Positions 17,780-27,531 of a DNA stretch of 64,000 bases are shown in pieces. This DNA comes from Hydrogenothermus marinus (GTDB lineage: Bacteria > Aquificota > Aquificia > Aquificales > Hydrogenothermaceae). The position numbers and the translations under genes were made by a program. The notes below the pieces were generated by a model that did not search any database, was not told where the DNA came from, and saw only the letters and a program-made list of their open reading frames with translations. Position 1 is the stretch's first letter; each line of letters begins with the position of its first letter. The stretch spans positions 110,835 to 174,834 of the forward strand of contig NZ_REFO01000013.1 of the NCBI RefSeq assembly GCF_003688665.1. The letters are read 5' to 3'.

Positions 17780-18820
17780 ATGGTATTAAAAATATTTTTG
17801 TTGTCTTTTTTTATATCAATAATTTTTAATTATATCTTAATAAAATCAAAATATGGGCTTGACTTAGGAGTAGATGAAAAAGAACATGCTTTACATACTC
17901 ATCAAGTATCCAGAATGGGTGGCCTTGCTATAGTTATAGCAATTACCATAACTTCGATTTTTTATTCTCAGGATTTTATGCTTATTTTAGCTTCAGGACT
18001 TGCTATATTTAGTTTTGGATTTCTTGAAGATAGATTCCATTTTGACTTGCCATATAGTTATAAAATCTCATTTATTGCTATTTCCACTTTCTTTTTACTG
18101 TATTTTACAAAAGAGTTTGCTTATGATGGTGGGTTTATTGTTTTAAGCCAAACTAATATTTTTGAAATTTCTATAGCGGCTATCATAGCTTTCGTAGGCA
18201 TAATTGGGTTTTCAAGTGCAGTTAATTTTATAGATGGTCTTAATGGATATTCTATGGGTGCTATGGCTATATCTTTAATATTTTTTTCTATCATTTTTTA
18301 CAATCAAGGAGTAGAAAATTACTTTATTATCTCTATAATCCTTTTAGGAGCAATTTTAGGTTTTCTTATATTCAATTTCCCATTTGGGAAAATATTCTTA
18401 GGGGATATGGGAGCCCATCTGATAGGATTTATAGTAGGATATTTATCTATTGTATTAGCTAATCATACATCTGTTTCTTTATGGTATCCATTGGCTATAT
18501 TTAGCATTCCTATAATAAACACACTTCAAAAAATACCAAGAAGAATAAAAAGGAAAAAGCTTTACAATATACCATTTAGTGAATCAGATAGTGAAGATTT
18601 ACATTATTTTATGTTTGCGTATATAAAGCAAAAATATCCTAATATAAAAAGTATGGCTCTGAAAAATTCTTTAGCCACAATTCATATATTAATTCCATAT
18701 TTTATAATAAACCTAATCGGATTTATTTTTAGAGAAAATGATTTTGTTTTGATAGGATTGTTTTTAGTTAGTGTTTTTACCTATGTTTACGTTTATAATG
18801 TTTTAAAAAAGAAGGTATAA
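17780..18820 (+). CDS. WecA/MraY-like phosphoglycosyl transferase with altered C-terminal motif
   Basis: This 346-residue polytopic protein belongs to glycosyltransferase family 4, which starts glycan chains by moving a sugar-1-phosphate onto undecaprenyl phosphate. It keeps NFIDGLNG (D152) and LGDMGAHLIG (D209). However, the usual PVMET/PVxDT loop reads PIINT (244-248), and the usual HLHH motif reads DLHY (273-276), with an extra residue before it. The first acidic pair is E83-D84 rather than DD. A broken second copy at 25.8 kb retains the canonical HLHH. Activity is therefore doubtful. The start has AAGGAG upstream. Confidence 0.82.
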   Translation: MVLKIFLLSFFISIIFNYILIKSKYGLDLGVDEKEHALHTHQVSRMGGLAIVIAITITSIFYSQDFMLILASGLAIFSFGFLEDRFHFDLPYSYKISFIAISTFFLLYFTKEFAYDGGFIVLSQTNIFEISIAAIIAFVGIIGFSSAVNFIDGLNGYSMGAMAISLIFFSIIFYNQGVENYFIISIILLGAILGFLIFNFPFGKIFLGDMGAHLIGFIVGYLSIVLANHTSVSLWYPLAIFSIPIINTLQKIPRRIKRKKLYNIPFSESDSEDLHYFMFAYIKQKYPNIKSMALKNSLATIHILIPYFIINLIGFIFRENDFVLIGLFLVSVFTYVYVYNVLKKKV

Positions 18821-18821
18821 T

Positions 18822-19901
18822 CTAATAATTTTTAGAAATGGTTTTATATAAATTCTCATATTCTTTTACCATTTTATCTATAGTAAATTTTTCTTTTACT
18901 AATTTTTTAGAATTTAATCCCAAAATTTCTAATTTAGATTTATTCTCTATTAAATTGTTTAACTTTTCTATTGCTTCCTTAAAATTATTAAATAAAAATC
19001 CATTATAACCAGAAATTACTAAATCCTTATTCCCTACACAATTAGATAATATTAAAGGTTTTGAAAAACACATTGCTTCTAAAACTGATAAAGGTAAACC
19101 TTCCCATAAAGATGTTGATATATATATATCTAAATCTATCAAATAATTTTTTACTTTTTCCAAATCTACCCATCCTGTAATTTTAATATTTGGGGAATTC
19201 AACTCTTTTCTTAATTCCCCATCTCCTATCCATAAAAATTTCACATCTTTCCTATATAAAAATTTTTTTGCTATTTGATTAAATAATTGAGGATTTTTAG
19301 CATAAGTTATACGCCCCACAGTACCAATTAATATTTCATTTAACTTCTTTTTATTTCTTAAAATATTACTATTACAATCAATACCATTATTTATATATTT
19401 AGCTTGTATACCATATTTATTAAATATTTCACTTTCAGATTTAGAACAAGCTATTACTTGTCCTCCTAACAAATATGCTAATTTTTCTAAAGAAATAAAT
19501 ATTTTCTTTTTGAATTTTGATATATCTTCTCTTAGAAAAGAAACCCCATGAGAAGTATATATTACTCTACTTTCATACCCTAAAATTTTTGCAGATAATC
19601 TTCCTAAAAAGCCTGCTTTTGAAGAATGCAGATGTATTACATCTATATCATTTATAGATTTAAGTATCCTAACAAGTTCTATCAGAGCTAAGAAGTCTTT
19701 TTTCGGATTAATCTCTCTTACTGCCGAATTCCATTTATAAAATTTGGTTTTTTCAGGGAAATATTTTTGAAAATTTTTTGGTGTATCTTCTCTTATTCCA
19801 TGAATGATTATGTGCTCGTTGTTAGACATTTTATTTGTTAATTTTACTAAAAAACTGAAAGAACCTCCTGCAAAAGACTCAATAATATGTACTATTTTCA
19901 T
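18822..19901 (-). CDS. Glycosyltransferase family 4 (GT-B) protein
   Basis: This 359-residue cytoplasmic enzyme likely adds one sugar to the lipid-linked repeat unit. The N-terminal half carries HLHSSKAGFLGRL and YTSHGVSF. The C-terminal half has the GT4 donor site, with GTVGRI, then STSLWEGLPLSVLEAM (EX7E type) near residue 270. I chose ATG 19901, which overlaps the upstream GT2 stop as ATGA, over an upstream TTG. The sugar specificity cannot be read from sequence. Confidence 0.87.
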   Translation of the reverse strand: MKIVHIIESFAGGSFSFLVKLTNKMSNNEHIIIHGIREDTPKNFQKYFPEKTKFYKWNSAVREINPKKDFLALIELVRILKSINDIDVIHLHSSKAGFLGRLSAKILGYESRVIYTSHGVSFLREDISKFKKKIFISLEKLAYLLGGQVIACSKSESEIFNKYGIQAKYINNGIDCNSNILRNKKKLNEILIGTVGRITYAKNPQLFNQIAKKFLYRKDVKFLWIGDGELRKELNSPNIKITGWVDLEKVKNYLIDLDIYISTSLWEGLPLSVLEAMCFSKPLILSNCVGNKDLVISGYNGFLFNNFKEAIEKLNNLIENKSKLEILGLNSKKLVKEKFTIDKMVKEYENLYKTISKNY

Positions 19902-20698
19902 TTTTTTAACCAAATTTTTAGTTTTTCTATAAATGAGTAAGGAAGAAAATATATGAAAATATTTCTCAAGAGACCATAAAAAGCATAAAAAGAAAAATCA
20001 AAATTATCCAAAATTACTTTAATTCTATTTTTTAGTTGTATTTTTCTTTTACTAATAGATAATCCTTGAGGATTTATTTCATATTTCAACAAAATTTTTG
20101 GAATATTTGCTACTTTATAATTTTTTACTATATTAAAAAAATAAGCATAATCCTCTGCATTTTTTCTATTAGTTGGATAAAATCCTATTTCTTTTATAAT
20201 TTCTGTCTTAAACATTACTGAAGGATGAATAAATTGATTATTTATAAACATTTTCTTTTTTATATTTTCATGCTTTACAGGAGGTTTAAACTGGAATAAT
20301 TCTTTATTTGTTTTCATGTCTATAAACGAAACCCAAGAACCAACTAATTTTATGTCTGGGTTTTTTTCTAAAAACTCTTTCTGTATTTTAAATCTTTCAG
20401 GATAACAAATGTCTCCACAATCTAATCTTGCTATATATTTGTAATTATTTTCTAATATATACTCTACCCCTTTGTTCAAAGCATGCTCTATGCCCATATT
20501 ATTTCGTAAATATAAAATCTTTATTTCATTTATGTGAGAAAATTTCCTTTTAAGGACTTGTTCATCAGGTTTTTCTTTACTACCATCATCAACAATTATT
20601 ACATCAACAGGTTCTATATTAGATATACTATTTAAAGATTTTTCTAAAGAATCTAAGGCATTATAATGTGGAATAAGTACAGCTATATCAGCCTTCAT
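19898..20698 (-). CDS. Glycosyltransferase family 2 protein
   Basis: This 266-residue GT-A enzyme begins with AVLIPHYNALDSLEKSL. VDDGSKE binds the nucleotide, and the DxD-like site is RLDCGD near residue 95. A C-terminal amphipathic/hydrophobic segment suggests membrane association. It is cotranscribed with the GT4 downstream (ATGA overlap) and the polymerase upstream. Donor and acceptor are unknown. Confidence 0.88.
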   Translation of the reverse strand: MKADIAVLIPHYNALDSLEKSLNSISNIEPVDVIIVDDGSKEKPDEQVLKRKFSHINEIKILYLRNNMGIEHALNKGVEYILENNYKYIARLDCGDICYPERFKIQKEFLEKNPDIKLVGSWVSFIDMKTNKELFQFKPPVKHENIKKKMFINNQFIHPSVMFKTEIIKEIGFYPTNRKNAEDYAYFFNIVKNYKVANIPKILLKYEINPQGLSISKRKIQLKNRIKVILDNFDFSFYAFYGLLRNIFIYFLPYSFIEKLKIWLKK

Positions 20699-20709
20699 AA
20701 AAAACCTCC

Positions 20710-21912
20710 TTAAAATTTAAAACCCAGTGTATATTGGGTACTTGGAGCATTTAATACTAAAATGAAATATATACAATTTATTATTGTTAAAAAAACGAAA
20801 AAATAAAAATTCTTTTTAAAAGATAGCAAATATATCAAAGACAAACTTACAAAGGCATAAGGTAAAAACCTATCTGCAATTTGTGGAAGATTAAATAAAA
20901 ATAAAAAAGTAATAAAGACAAAAGTTGAGAAAATTTTTGTAAATAACACAAACGATTCTTTATCCTTATTAAAGATAACCATAAAAATAAGATAAATAAA
21001 AGAGAAATATATAAAATTCTTAATTTGAAGAATATTAGAAACATCTTTCAATGCAAATTTATTGGTAAGATATAAATTTATTTTTTTGTAAATATAAGAA
21101 CTTATATCAAGTGGAATATGTTTTATTATATAACCTATCATATTTAGTATTAATTTTTCTTGAAAAATGAAAATAATAGCTATTAAAATTATAGCTATCC
21201 CATAATACTTAATTTTCTCAGCATTAAAAATTTTTAAAACGAAAATAAATGTTATAGCCCATATGGCAGAAAAATGGAATAAAGATGCAATAAAAATAAT
21301 AGTAAATCCTAATATATATTTATCTTTATAAAATAAATAAAAACTTAACAATAATAAAGGTATAATTAAAATTTGCCTAAGAGCATTGCCAAAGTAAACT
21401 ATATAATATGTTGAAAATAAATAGCTTAAAGCTAAGGGTGTATAACTTTCTAATTTAAACTGCTTTAAAACTATATAAAAACAAATAAGTGTTATAAAAA
21501 AAGATAAAAATGTATAAAAAATTAAGAAATTCTCTGGGGATAAAGAGAAAAATTTTTTAATAAAAGCTAATAAATACCAAAACCCTATTTCCCTACTACC
21601 AAAACCTTCATAACCAGTTAAAGGAGCTGATGTTATAGTAGTAATTTTTTCATAGGTTTGAATATATCTTGGAGTATCATTACCGGCATTAATTGGACGT
21701 AAAGCTACTAAAATTAAAATTGATAGTGTTGTAAAAGTTAGAAATACTATATTAAAATTAAACCGTGTTTTTTTAAAAAAACTATTATCCTCAGGTATAA
21801 GATATTTATAAGATAAAAGCTCTATAACATACTTATAAAATAAAATTATTAAACACTCTAAAAATGTTATTAAAGCAACAATAGTTCCTTTTTCAAACAT
21901 AAATATATTCAT
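20710..21912 (-). CDS. EpsG-like polysaccharide polymerase (Wzy role)
   Basis: This 400-residue protein has about ten to twelve membrane helices. The segment ALRPINAGNDTPRYIQTYE after the second helix is typical of the EpsG family. Members polymerise exported repeat units and take the place of Wzy. It lies between a flippase and two glycosyltransferases, as expected for a Wzx/Wzy-type operon. Confidence 0.78.
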   Translation of the reverse strand: MNIFMFEKGTIVALITFLECLIILFYKYVIELLSYKYLIPEDNSFFKKTRFNFNIVFLTFTTLSILILVALRPINAGNDTPRYIQTYEKITTITSAPLTGYEGFGSREIGFWYLLAFIKKFFSLSPENFLIFYTFLSFFITLICFYIVLKQFKLESYTPLALSYLFSTYYIVYFGNALRQILIIPLLLLSFYLFYKDKYILGFTIIFIASLFHFSAIWAITFIFVLKIFNAEKIKYYGIAIILIAIIFIFQEKLILNMIGYIIKHIPLDISSYIYKKINLYLTNKFALKDVSNILQIKNFIYFSFIYLIFMVIFNKDKESFVLFTKIFSTFVFITFLFLFNLPQIADRFLPYAFVSLSLIYLLSFKKNFYFFVFLTIINCIYFILVLNAPSTQYTLGFKF

Positions 21913-21916
21913 TACT

Positions 21917-23275
21917 CTACCATCTTGGATAAAAAATCCATGTTTTTAAAATATTTTTTACTTTTATAGCTAATACAAAGTTCCAAAAAATTGTACTAAT
22001 AGTAGTTGCTATAGCTGCACCTGTTATTCCAAGTAATTGAATTAATATATAATTTAAAATCGCATTTATTAAAGCTGAAATAATCATTACATTTTGAACA
22101 AACTTTTGATTACCTGTCATATTTAAAATATAACCTGACGTTCCCATAATAGTATTTATAAATTGACCTATTGATAATATTATAAAGGCATTAGTTCCCA
22201 ATATAAATTTTTCTCCAAAAATTCCTAATATACTTTTTGGATAAAGTAAAAATATAACTAATACAGGAATAGAAGTCCAAAATATTAATTTTGTAGATTG
22301 CTCAGCTATTTTCGAAATACTATTTATATCTTTTTTGCCCCAAAATTCTGCAAATTTCGGAGCAGCTATAGCATTTATAGCAAGTAATGTTAGAGTTATT
22401 ATCATAGCTAGTCTTAATGCTATATTATATATTCCAACTTCTTCTTCAGACCTGAAAATTCCAAGCATTAAAGTATCTGTCCAAACCATTAATAAATAAA
22501 TAGAATTTGAAAAAAGCATGGGAATTGATATTTTAAGTATAGAAGAATGTGATATATAATTGTTTTCTTCTTGAATATTATTAATAATATCTTTGTTTTT
22601 TAAATAATTTATCCATAATAAATATGCTATTAAAGAAATTATAGAAAGAGAGCAAATGTAAACTATTAGAGGAATATAATTTATATCTTTGATTTCAAAA
22701 AATCTTTGATAAATAAAAAATGTAATTGTTCCAAGGATAATAGAAGCTAATATAAATATTGCAGCTTGTTGTAGAAACATATATTCCTTTGTTTTTTTTA
22801 AGCCTCTTATACCCTCAATATGAATAAATAGCAATGCAAATGGAAGTATAGCTATTGATGTTAATTGTAAATATTTAAACAGATAAACCTTGTTAAATAG
22901 ATATTTAGCAATATATGGAGATAATAAAAACAGAAATATTGATAAAATCAAAGAAATAGGAATAGTTACTTTTATTACTTTTTTATATACATCAGTTAAT
23001 ATATTCCATTTATCTTGAGAAGAATATTCAGCAACAAATCTTAAAAATGCAGTATCTAATCCTAATTTTCCTATTGAGGAAAAAATCTGTAAAACAGTAA
23101 AACAGATAGCAAATATTCCCATTGCTTCCGCACCATAGCCCCTAGTTATTATCAATGTAAAAATATATCCAGAAAATAAACCCAAAACTTTAAGGATAAA
23201 AGCAATAGAAGATTTTTGTAAAATTTCTTTTAAATGGATATCTCTATTGAACTTTTCTTTTAATTTATTTATCAT
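21917..23275 (-). CDS. Polysaccharide flippase (Wzx family), copy 1
   Basis: This 452-residue membrane protein of the MATE-like/RfbX superfamily has about 12-14 helices and would flip lipid-linked repeat units across the inner membrane. Its N terminus (DIHLKE...GYIFTLIITRGYGAEAMGIFA) and most of its length are closely similar to the second flippase at 34.1-35.4 kb, so the pair are paralogs. It overlaps the Wzz-like gene by 11 bases. Confidence 0.88.
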   Translation of the reverse strand: MINKLKEKFNRDIHLKEILQKSSIAFILKVLGLFSGYIFTLIITRGYGAEAMGIFAICFTVLQIFSSIGKLGLDTAFLRFVAEYSSQDKWNILTDVYKKVIKVTIPISLILSIFLFLLSPYIAKYLFNKVYLFKYLQLTSIAILPFALLFIHIEGIRGLKKTKEYMFLQQAAIFILASIILGTITFFIYQRFFEIKDINYIPLIVYICSLSIISLIAYLLWINYLKNKDIINNIQEENNYISHSSILKISIPMLFSNSIYLLMVWTDTLMLGIFRSEEEVGIYNIALRLAMIITLTLLAINAIAAPKFAEFWGKKDINSISKIAEQSTKLIFWTSIPVLVIFLLYPKSILGIFGEKFILGTNAFIILSIGQFINTIMGTSGYILNMTGNQKFVQNVMIISALINAILNYILIQLLGITGAAIATTISTIFWNFVLAIKVKNILKTWIFYPRW

Positions 23276-24044
23276 TAGATTTTTTTGATAAATTTCTAAA
23301 TTCCTCTAACCAATTTAAAAAGAAAGCAATAAAAAAGCCCAGAAGTAATCCTATACTTGTTGCTATCAATAAAATAAAAATTTTGTTAGGCTTAAAAGGT
23401 TTTGGAGGTTTTGATAGTATAATTTCAATCTTTAATTTTCTTAATTCATTTTCAAGGTAATATTTTTCAGAATAAAAATATATTAATTTTTCATATATAT
23501 CTGCTGGATTAAATTTGAAGAACTGGATTTTGTCTATATTTTTTTCTACTTTATTTTTTATTTTTTCTAAACTTAATATAGCTTTATCTATTTTACTAAT
23601 GATAGAAATAAGTCTATTTTTCTTAAAAATTACCTCTTGTCGCATATTTATATTTTGTCTTAGATAACCTACAATAGCCTTTTCAAGTTTATCAATATTT
23701 TGTGTAGAATATGTATATAATTCTATTTTTGAAAAATTTTTATTATCTTTATTGTAAATAATTTTGATGCTTGCTATATTTTGCACGATATCAACATCCA
23801 GATTTAGTAATTTGGCTAATTTATTATATTCTTTTTTTCTTATTAAATTTAAGATTTTTTCTATATAGATCTCCGTTTCCTTAGGAGATATGAGAGGATT
23901 TTTAATAATAAATTCAGACTTATATATATTTTTTAATGTCAAAGTATATATACTTGCAAGTATAAAAAATACAAGAGTAATAAAAGTTATAATTTTCCAT
24001 CTTTTTTCAATGATAACCCAATATTCACTTAATTCTTTCAACAT
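23265..24044 (-). CDS. Short Wzz/chain-length determinant-like protein
   Basis: This 259-residue protein has one membrane helix near residues 17-37 and another near 228-248, with an extended periplasmic, partly coiled-coil region between. Before the second helix is a Pro/Lys-rich SKPPKPFKPNK, the Wzz signature. It ends with FFLNWLEEF, like the longer Wzz at 46.9 kb. It probably sets chain length for the first polysaccharide set. Similarity outside the termini is weak. Confidence 0.75.
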   Translation of the reverse strand: MLKELSEYWVIIEKRWKIITFITLVFFILASIYTLTLKNIYKSEFIIKNPLISPKETEIYIEKILNLIRKKEYNKLAKLLNLDVDIVQNIASIKIIYNKDNKNFSKIELYTYSTQNIDKLEKAIVGYLRQNINMRQEVIFKKNRLISIISKIDKAILSLEKIKNKVEKNIDKIQFFKFNPADIYEKLIYFYSEKYYLENELRKLKIEIILSKPPKPFKPNKIFILLIATSIGLLLGFFIAFFLNWLEEFRNLSKKSNDK

Positions 24045-24076
24045 AACTCCATAGAAAAAATTTTTCTATATTTTAG

Positions 24077-24158
24077 TAATTTTAACATAAATACCTCGGG
24101 TAATAAATTATAAACTTTAATAATTTTAACATAAATACCTTGGGTAATAAATTATAAA
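24077..24158. repeat. Two 38-bp direct repeats
   Basis: Bases 24077-24114 and 24121-24158 are identical except for one C/T change and are separated by CTTTAA. Each unit contains ACCTCGGGT or ACCTTGGGT between AT-rich flanks. They lie just upstream of the Wzz-like gene, read on the minus strand, and could be regulatory. No known motif is recognised. Confidence 0.8.
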
Positions 24159-24702
24159 AAATCTTGGTATTCAGTTTTAGAGTTAATTAGTCTTAATAAT
24201 AAATCAAAGATTTCTTTTTTAATTTTTAATTTTAATTAAAGTAAATTCAGAGCTTTAAAAGTGTTTTTTTAAGTTTTATAACAAATTGCAAACTACTCTT
24301 TAACTAAATACCCTTTTATATATTAGTTTAAATATAATATATGTTAAAATTAGTTATAAAAAAGAGCAAGTATTTTAATAAAACTAACAAAAAAAGAAAG
24401 AAAGCTTATAAAAAAGCATTTTTAGAAACATATAGTAAATTGAAATTTATTTTTTTAGGGGGTTTATAATACCAAAAAATAGTAATATGGATAGTTATAT
24501 CATTCCTAAAATAAAAAATTTAACAAAAAGGAAAATTAAATTCTGGCAAAGCTAGATAAATATATAAAAAAACAAAAAATATATATAACAATAGCAAAAA
24601 AATAAAAACAGATTAATTGAAAAAGTTTCTTTAAGAAATGGTATAGAAATATGAAAGAAACTAAAATGGTTCTATAAGAAACTACAAAGGAGAAAGATTT
24701 AT
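24159..24702. other. Long non-coding stretch between divergent polysaccharide genes
   Basis: No convincing coding sequence is visible. The DNA is extremely AT-rich. From about 24591 it duplicates the leader of the WecA-like gene at 17.7 kb. The copied two-stem element lies at 24624-24683: AGTTTCTT pairs with AAGAAACT, and inside it TATAGAA pairs with TTCTATA. Promoters for the Wzz-like gene and for the sugar transferase must lie here, but I cannot assign hexamers with confidence. Confidence 0.55.
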
Positions 24703-24796
24703 ATGGTATTAAAAATATTTTTATTATCTTTTTTATATCGGTAATTTTTAATTATATCTTAATAAAATCAAAATACGGGGCTTGATTTAGGAGTAG
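24703..24796 (+). pseudogene. 5' remnant of a second WecA-like gene
   Basis: From ATG 24703 the sequence matches the first about 95 bases of the WecA-like gene at 17780. A lost T in a T-run shifts the frame and gives a stop after about 13 codons, and an extra G follows near 24780. Homology stops abruptly after GGAGTAG, where the sequence changes to TTAATTAATAAAAAGG. Confidence 0.85.
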
Positions 24797-24825
24797 TTAA
24801 TTAATAAAAAGGGAGTGTAGTTAAA

Positions 24826-25755
24826 ATGATTGTTATAGGGGATAGCTATAAATTTACCAAATATGATTTAGAAAAATTAAATAAGAAATTTCCACAAATA
24901 GTCCATATTTCATATAAAGATAAAAATGTAAAAGATGTAATAAAAGCTATTAAGCAAACTTTAGATAACGAAAAAGGTAAAAAGTTAATAGTATTAAACA
25001 CTGATGTACCTGTTCCTGATGAACTTATAAAATACTTAACTTCTTTAGAATTGGAAGGAATTTCTTTTTTATCAATAGAACATTTTTTAGAAAAATATCT
25101 TCATAAATGCTACATTCCGGAAAATCCTAACGATTTAAGCTTTTTAGAAGATATAAAACCATATTCAAAATGGCAGTATATTCAAAAAAGATTTATTGAT
25201 TTTTTTGGTATATTTTGGCTTTTTTTCTTCTCTTGGCCTGTTATGTTATATTGCGTGTATAGAATAAAAAAAGAATCACCAGAAGGTCCTATATTTTTCA
25301 AACAAAAAAGAGTAGGTAAAAATGGTAAAGAATTTGTCTGTATTAAATTTAGAAGTATGGTACCTGACGCTGAAAAAGGGAAACCTCAGTTTGCAAATGA
25401 AGATGATCCAAGAGTTTTTAAATGGGGAGTAGTTATGAGAAAAACAAGACTTGATGAACTTCCTCAAATGTGGAATATATTAAAAGGGGAAATGCACTTA
25501 ATAGGACCGCGACCTGAAAGAAAATACTGGGTTGAACAATTTGAAAAGGTTATTCCATATTATAATGAAAGACATGTTGTAGCACCAGGTATTACAGGAT
25601 GGGCTCAAGTTAATTATCCATATGGAGCAAATGTAGAAGATGCTAAACAAAAGCTTATGTATGATTTATATTATATTAAAAACTGGAATATATGGCTTGA
25701 ATTAAAAATTGTTTGGAAAACTGCTATGACTGTTATTATGAAAAAGGGGGTTTAA
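24826..25755 (+). CDS. Polyprenyl-phosphate sugar phosphotransferase (WbaP/WcaJ type)
   Basis: This 309-residue enzyme would load a hexose-1-phosphate onto undecaprenyl phosphate, the first step of a capsule repeat unit. The N-terminal 110 residues are soluble and specific to this subgroup. A single hydrophobic hairpin follows at about 123-143. The catalytic C-terminal domain has GPIFFKQKRVGKNG, KFRSM, the basic TRLDELPQ and IGPRPE, and ends APGITGWAQVNY. It lacks the four-helix N-terminal bundle of full WbaP. It sits exactly between the two halves of a broken WecA-like gene and probably uses that gene's leader. Confidence 0.9.
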   Translation: MIVIGDSYKFTKYDLEKLNKKFPQIVHISYKDKNVKDVIKAIKQTLDNEKGKKLIVLNTDVPVPDELIKYLTSLELEGISFLSIEHFLEKYLHKCYIPENPNDLSFLEDIKPYSKWQYIQKRFIDFFGIFWLFFFSWPVMLYCVYRIKKESPEGPIFFKQKRVGKNGKEFVCIKFRSMVPDAEKGKPQFANEDDPRVFKWGVVMRKTRLDELPQMWNILKGEMHLIGPRPERKYWVEQFEKVIPYYNERHVVAPGITGWAQVNYPYGANVEDAKQKLMYDLYYIKNWNIWLELKIVWKTAMTVIMKKGV

Positions 25756-26292
25756 TATTTTTTTTCTATCATTTTTTACAATCAAGGAGTAGAAAATTAC
25801 TTTATTATCTCTATAATCCTTTTAGGAGCAATTTTAGGTTTTCTTGTATTTAATTTTCCATTTGGGAAAATATTCTTAGGGGATATGGGTGCCCATCTGA
25901 TAGGATTTATAGTAGGATATTTATCTATTGTATTAGCTAATCATACATCTGTTTCTTTATGGTATCCTTTAGCTATTTTTACACTTCCTGTTATGGAAAC
26001 AGTATATACAATGATAAGAAAAAAAAGAAGAGAAAAACGCGGGGATAAACCTTTTGGTCCAGATAAAGAGCATTTACATCATTTTGTTTTAAATTATGTA
26101 ACATTAAAATTCCCTAATATAAAAAATTCTATTTTATCAAATTCTTTAGCTTCTGTTTTTATTTTAATTCCCTACTTTATTGTAAACCTAATTGGATTTA
26201 TTTTTAGAGAAAATGATTTTGTTTTGATAGGATTGTTTTTAGTTAGTGTTTTTGGATATCTGTATGTTTATAATATATTGAAAAAAATATAA
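25751..26292 (+). pseudogene. 3' remnant of the second WecA-like gene
   Basis: This stretch aligns with 18274-18820 of the WecA-like gene, starting at a shared TTTAATA that contains the stop codon of the inserted sugar transferase gene. A T-run is one base longer than in the intact copy. The open part from ATG 25885 encodes 135 residues covering only the last membrane helices. It keeps LGDMGAHLIG and the canonical PDKEHLHHF catalytic motif that the intact copy has lost. Without the first two thirds it cannot be a working transferase. Confidence 0.85.
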
Positions 26293-26299
26293 TGAGTAT

Positions 26300-26833
26300 T
26301 TAAAATAAATTTGTTAGCTCCTTAAGATTGCTAATTATTGGAACATTAAATAAATTTTTATTTATTATATGACCTGTAGAAATTAAATAATTATGTTTAA
26401 TACCAGCTGCTATACCAGCTTCAATATCACTATTTTTATCTCCAACTAATATTGATTTCTCTAAATCAATGTTAAATTCTTTTTTTGCTTTTAAAATCAT
26501 CCCTGGTTCAGGTTTTCTACATTTACATTTACCAGTATAATCTGGGTGGTGAGGGCAATAATATACTTGTGATATTTTAATTTTTCTTTTTTCAAACTCT
26601 TTTATCATCCATTTAGTTAATACTTGAAAATCTTTTTCCGTATATAATCCCTTTGCAATACCAGCCTGATTTGTAATAACAATGATTAGATATCCTTTTT
26701 CTTGAAAATATCTACAAGCTTCAAATACTGTATCAATAAATTCAAAATCTTTTATTTTATGAACATAGTTTTTTTCTTTATTAATTACTCCATCACGATC
26801 TAAAAATAACGCTTTATTTTTCTGAATTCTCAT
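26300..26833 (-). CDS. gmhB: D-glycero-D-manno-heptose 1,7-bisphosphate 7-phosphatase
   Basis: This 177-residue HAD phosphatase has motif [10 protein letters not shown] (D12, D14), the zinc-binding loop [16 protein letters not shown] and motif [13 protein letters not shown], all characteristic of GmhB. It removes the 7-phosphate before nucleotide activation. It overlaps the guanylyltransferase gene by four bases (ATGA), so the heptose genes form a translationally coupled run. Confidence 0.94.
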   Translation of the reverse strand: MRIQKNKALFLDRDGVINKEKNYVHKIKDFEFIDTVFEACRYFQEKGYLIIVITNQAGIAKGLYTEKDFQVLTKWMIKEFEKRKIKISQVYYCPHHPDYTGKCKCRKPEPGMILKAKKEFNIDLEKSILVGDKNSDIEAGIAAGIKHNYLISTGHIINKNLFNVPIISNLKELTNLF

Positions 26834-27531
26834 ATGTAATTCTTCATTTCCTTTTTAGCTTTTTCATAATCTTCAGGTATTCCTATATCTATAAAATAAG
26901 ATTTAGAAATGAATCCATAAAAGTTATACAAATTATAGTATTTTTCTAAAAAATCTTTCTCAAAAGAAAATTTATTAACAAAATTTAAAGACAAGAAAAA
27001 AGGTTTGTTAAGTATATAAACACCTCCATTAATTATCCCTTTTTTCACGTACTTTTTTTCAGAAAAACCTGAAATTCTCCTATCTTTATCTATTTCAACT
27101 GTTCCATATCTATCAATGTTTTCCATCTTCTTTAAGGCAATGGTTAAATTTGATTTTTTAGCTAAGTGAAATTCATAGAATTTTATTAAGTCAATATTAA
27201 AAAAAGTATCTCCGTTCAAAATCAGTATGTCGTTTTCTACAGAAAAATTTAGAGCTTGCTTTATTGCACCTCCTGTGCCTAAAGGTTCATTTTCTTCAGA
27301 ATATTTTAGAGTTAATTCTTTATAACTGTTACCAAAATAACTTTTTATAATATCTGATTTATAACCTATTGCCAAAATTACTCTTTTTAAACTGTTATTA
27401 TTTAAATAATCCAAAATATATTCTAAAAAAGGTTTCCCAGCAACAAGAGCCATTGGTTTAGGTACATCTTTAACAACGCTTCTTAGTCTTGTTCCTAATC
27501 CTCCTGCTAAAATTATAGCCTCTTTAAGCAT
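26830..27531 (-). CDS. hddC: Heptose-1-phosphate guanylyltransferase (HddC-like)
   Basis: This 233-residue nucleotidyltransferase starts [14 protein letters not shown] with the signature GGxGTRL and has the metal site NGDTFFN near residue 100. It should make GDP-D-glycero-alpha-D-manno-heptose, given its place between gmhB and gmhA/hddA. I use ATG 27531, which overlaps the end of gmhA by eight bases, instead of an upstream in-frame start buried in gmhA. Similar enzymes act on mannose-1-phosphate, so the specificity rests on context. Confidence 0.85.
   Translation of the reverse strand: MLKEAIILAGGLGTRLRSVVKDVPKPMALVAGKPFLEYILDYLNNNSLKRVILAIGYKSDIIKSYFGNSYKELTLKYSEENEPLGTGGAIKQALNFSVENDILILNGDTFFNIDLIKFYEFHLAKKSNLTIALKKMENIDRYGTVEIDKDRRISGFSEKKYVKKGIINGGVYILNKPFFLSLNFVNKFSFEKDFLEKYYNLYNFYGFISKSYFIDIGIPEDYEKAKKEMKNYI

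Noticed and set aside
24077..24158. Phage or integron attachment sites
   Set aside because: No integrase or other recombinase gene is nearby, and the repeats do not flank an island.
25885..26292. A short complete phosphoglycosyl transferase gene
   Set aside because: It is the tail of a broken gene, lacks most catalytic Asp residues and has no RBS of its own.
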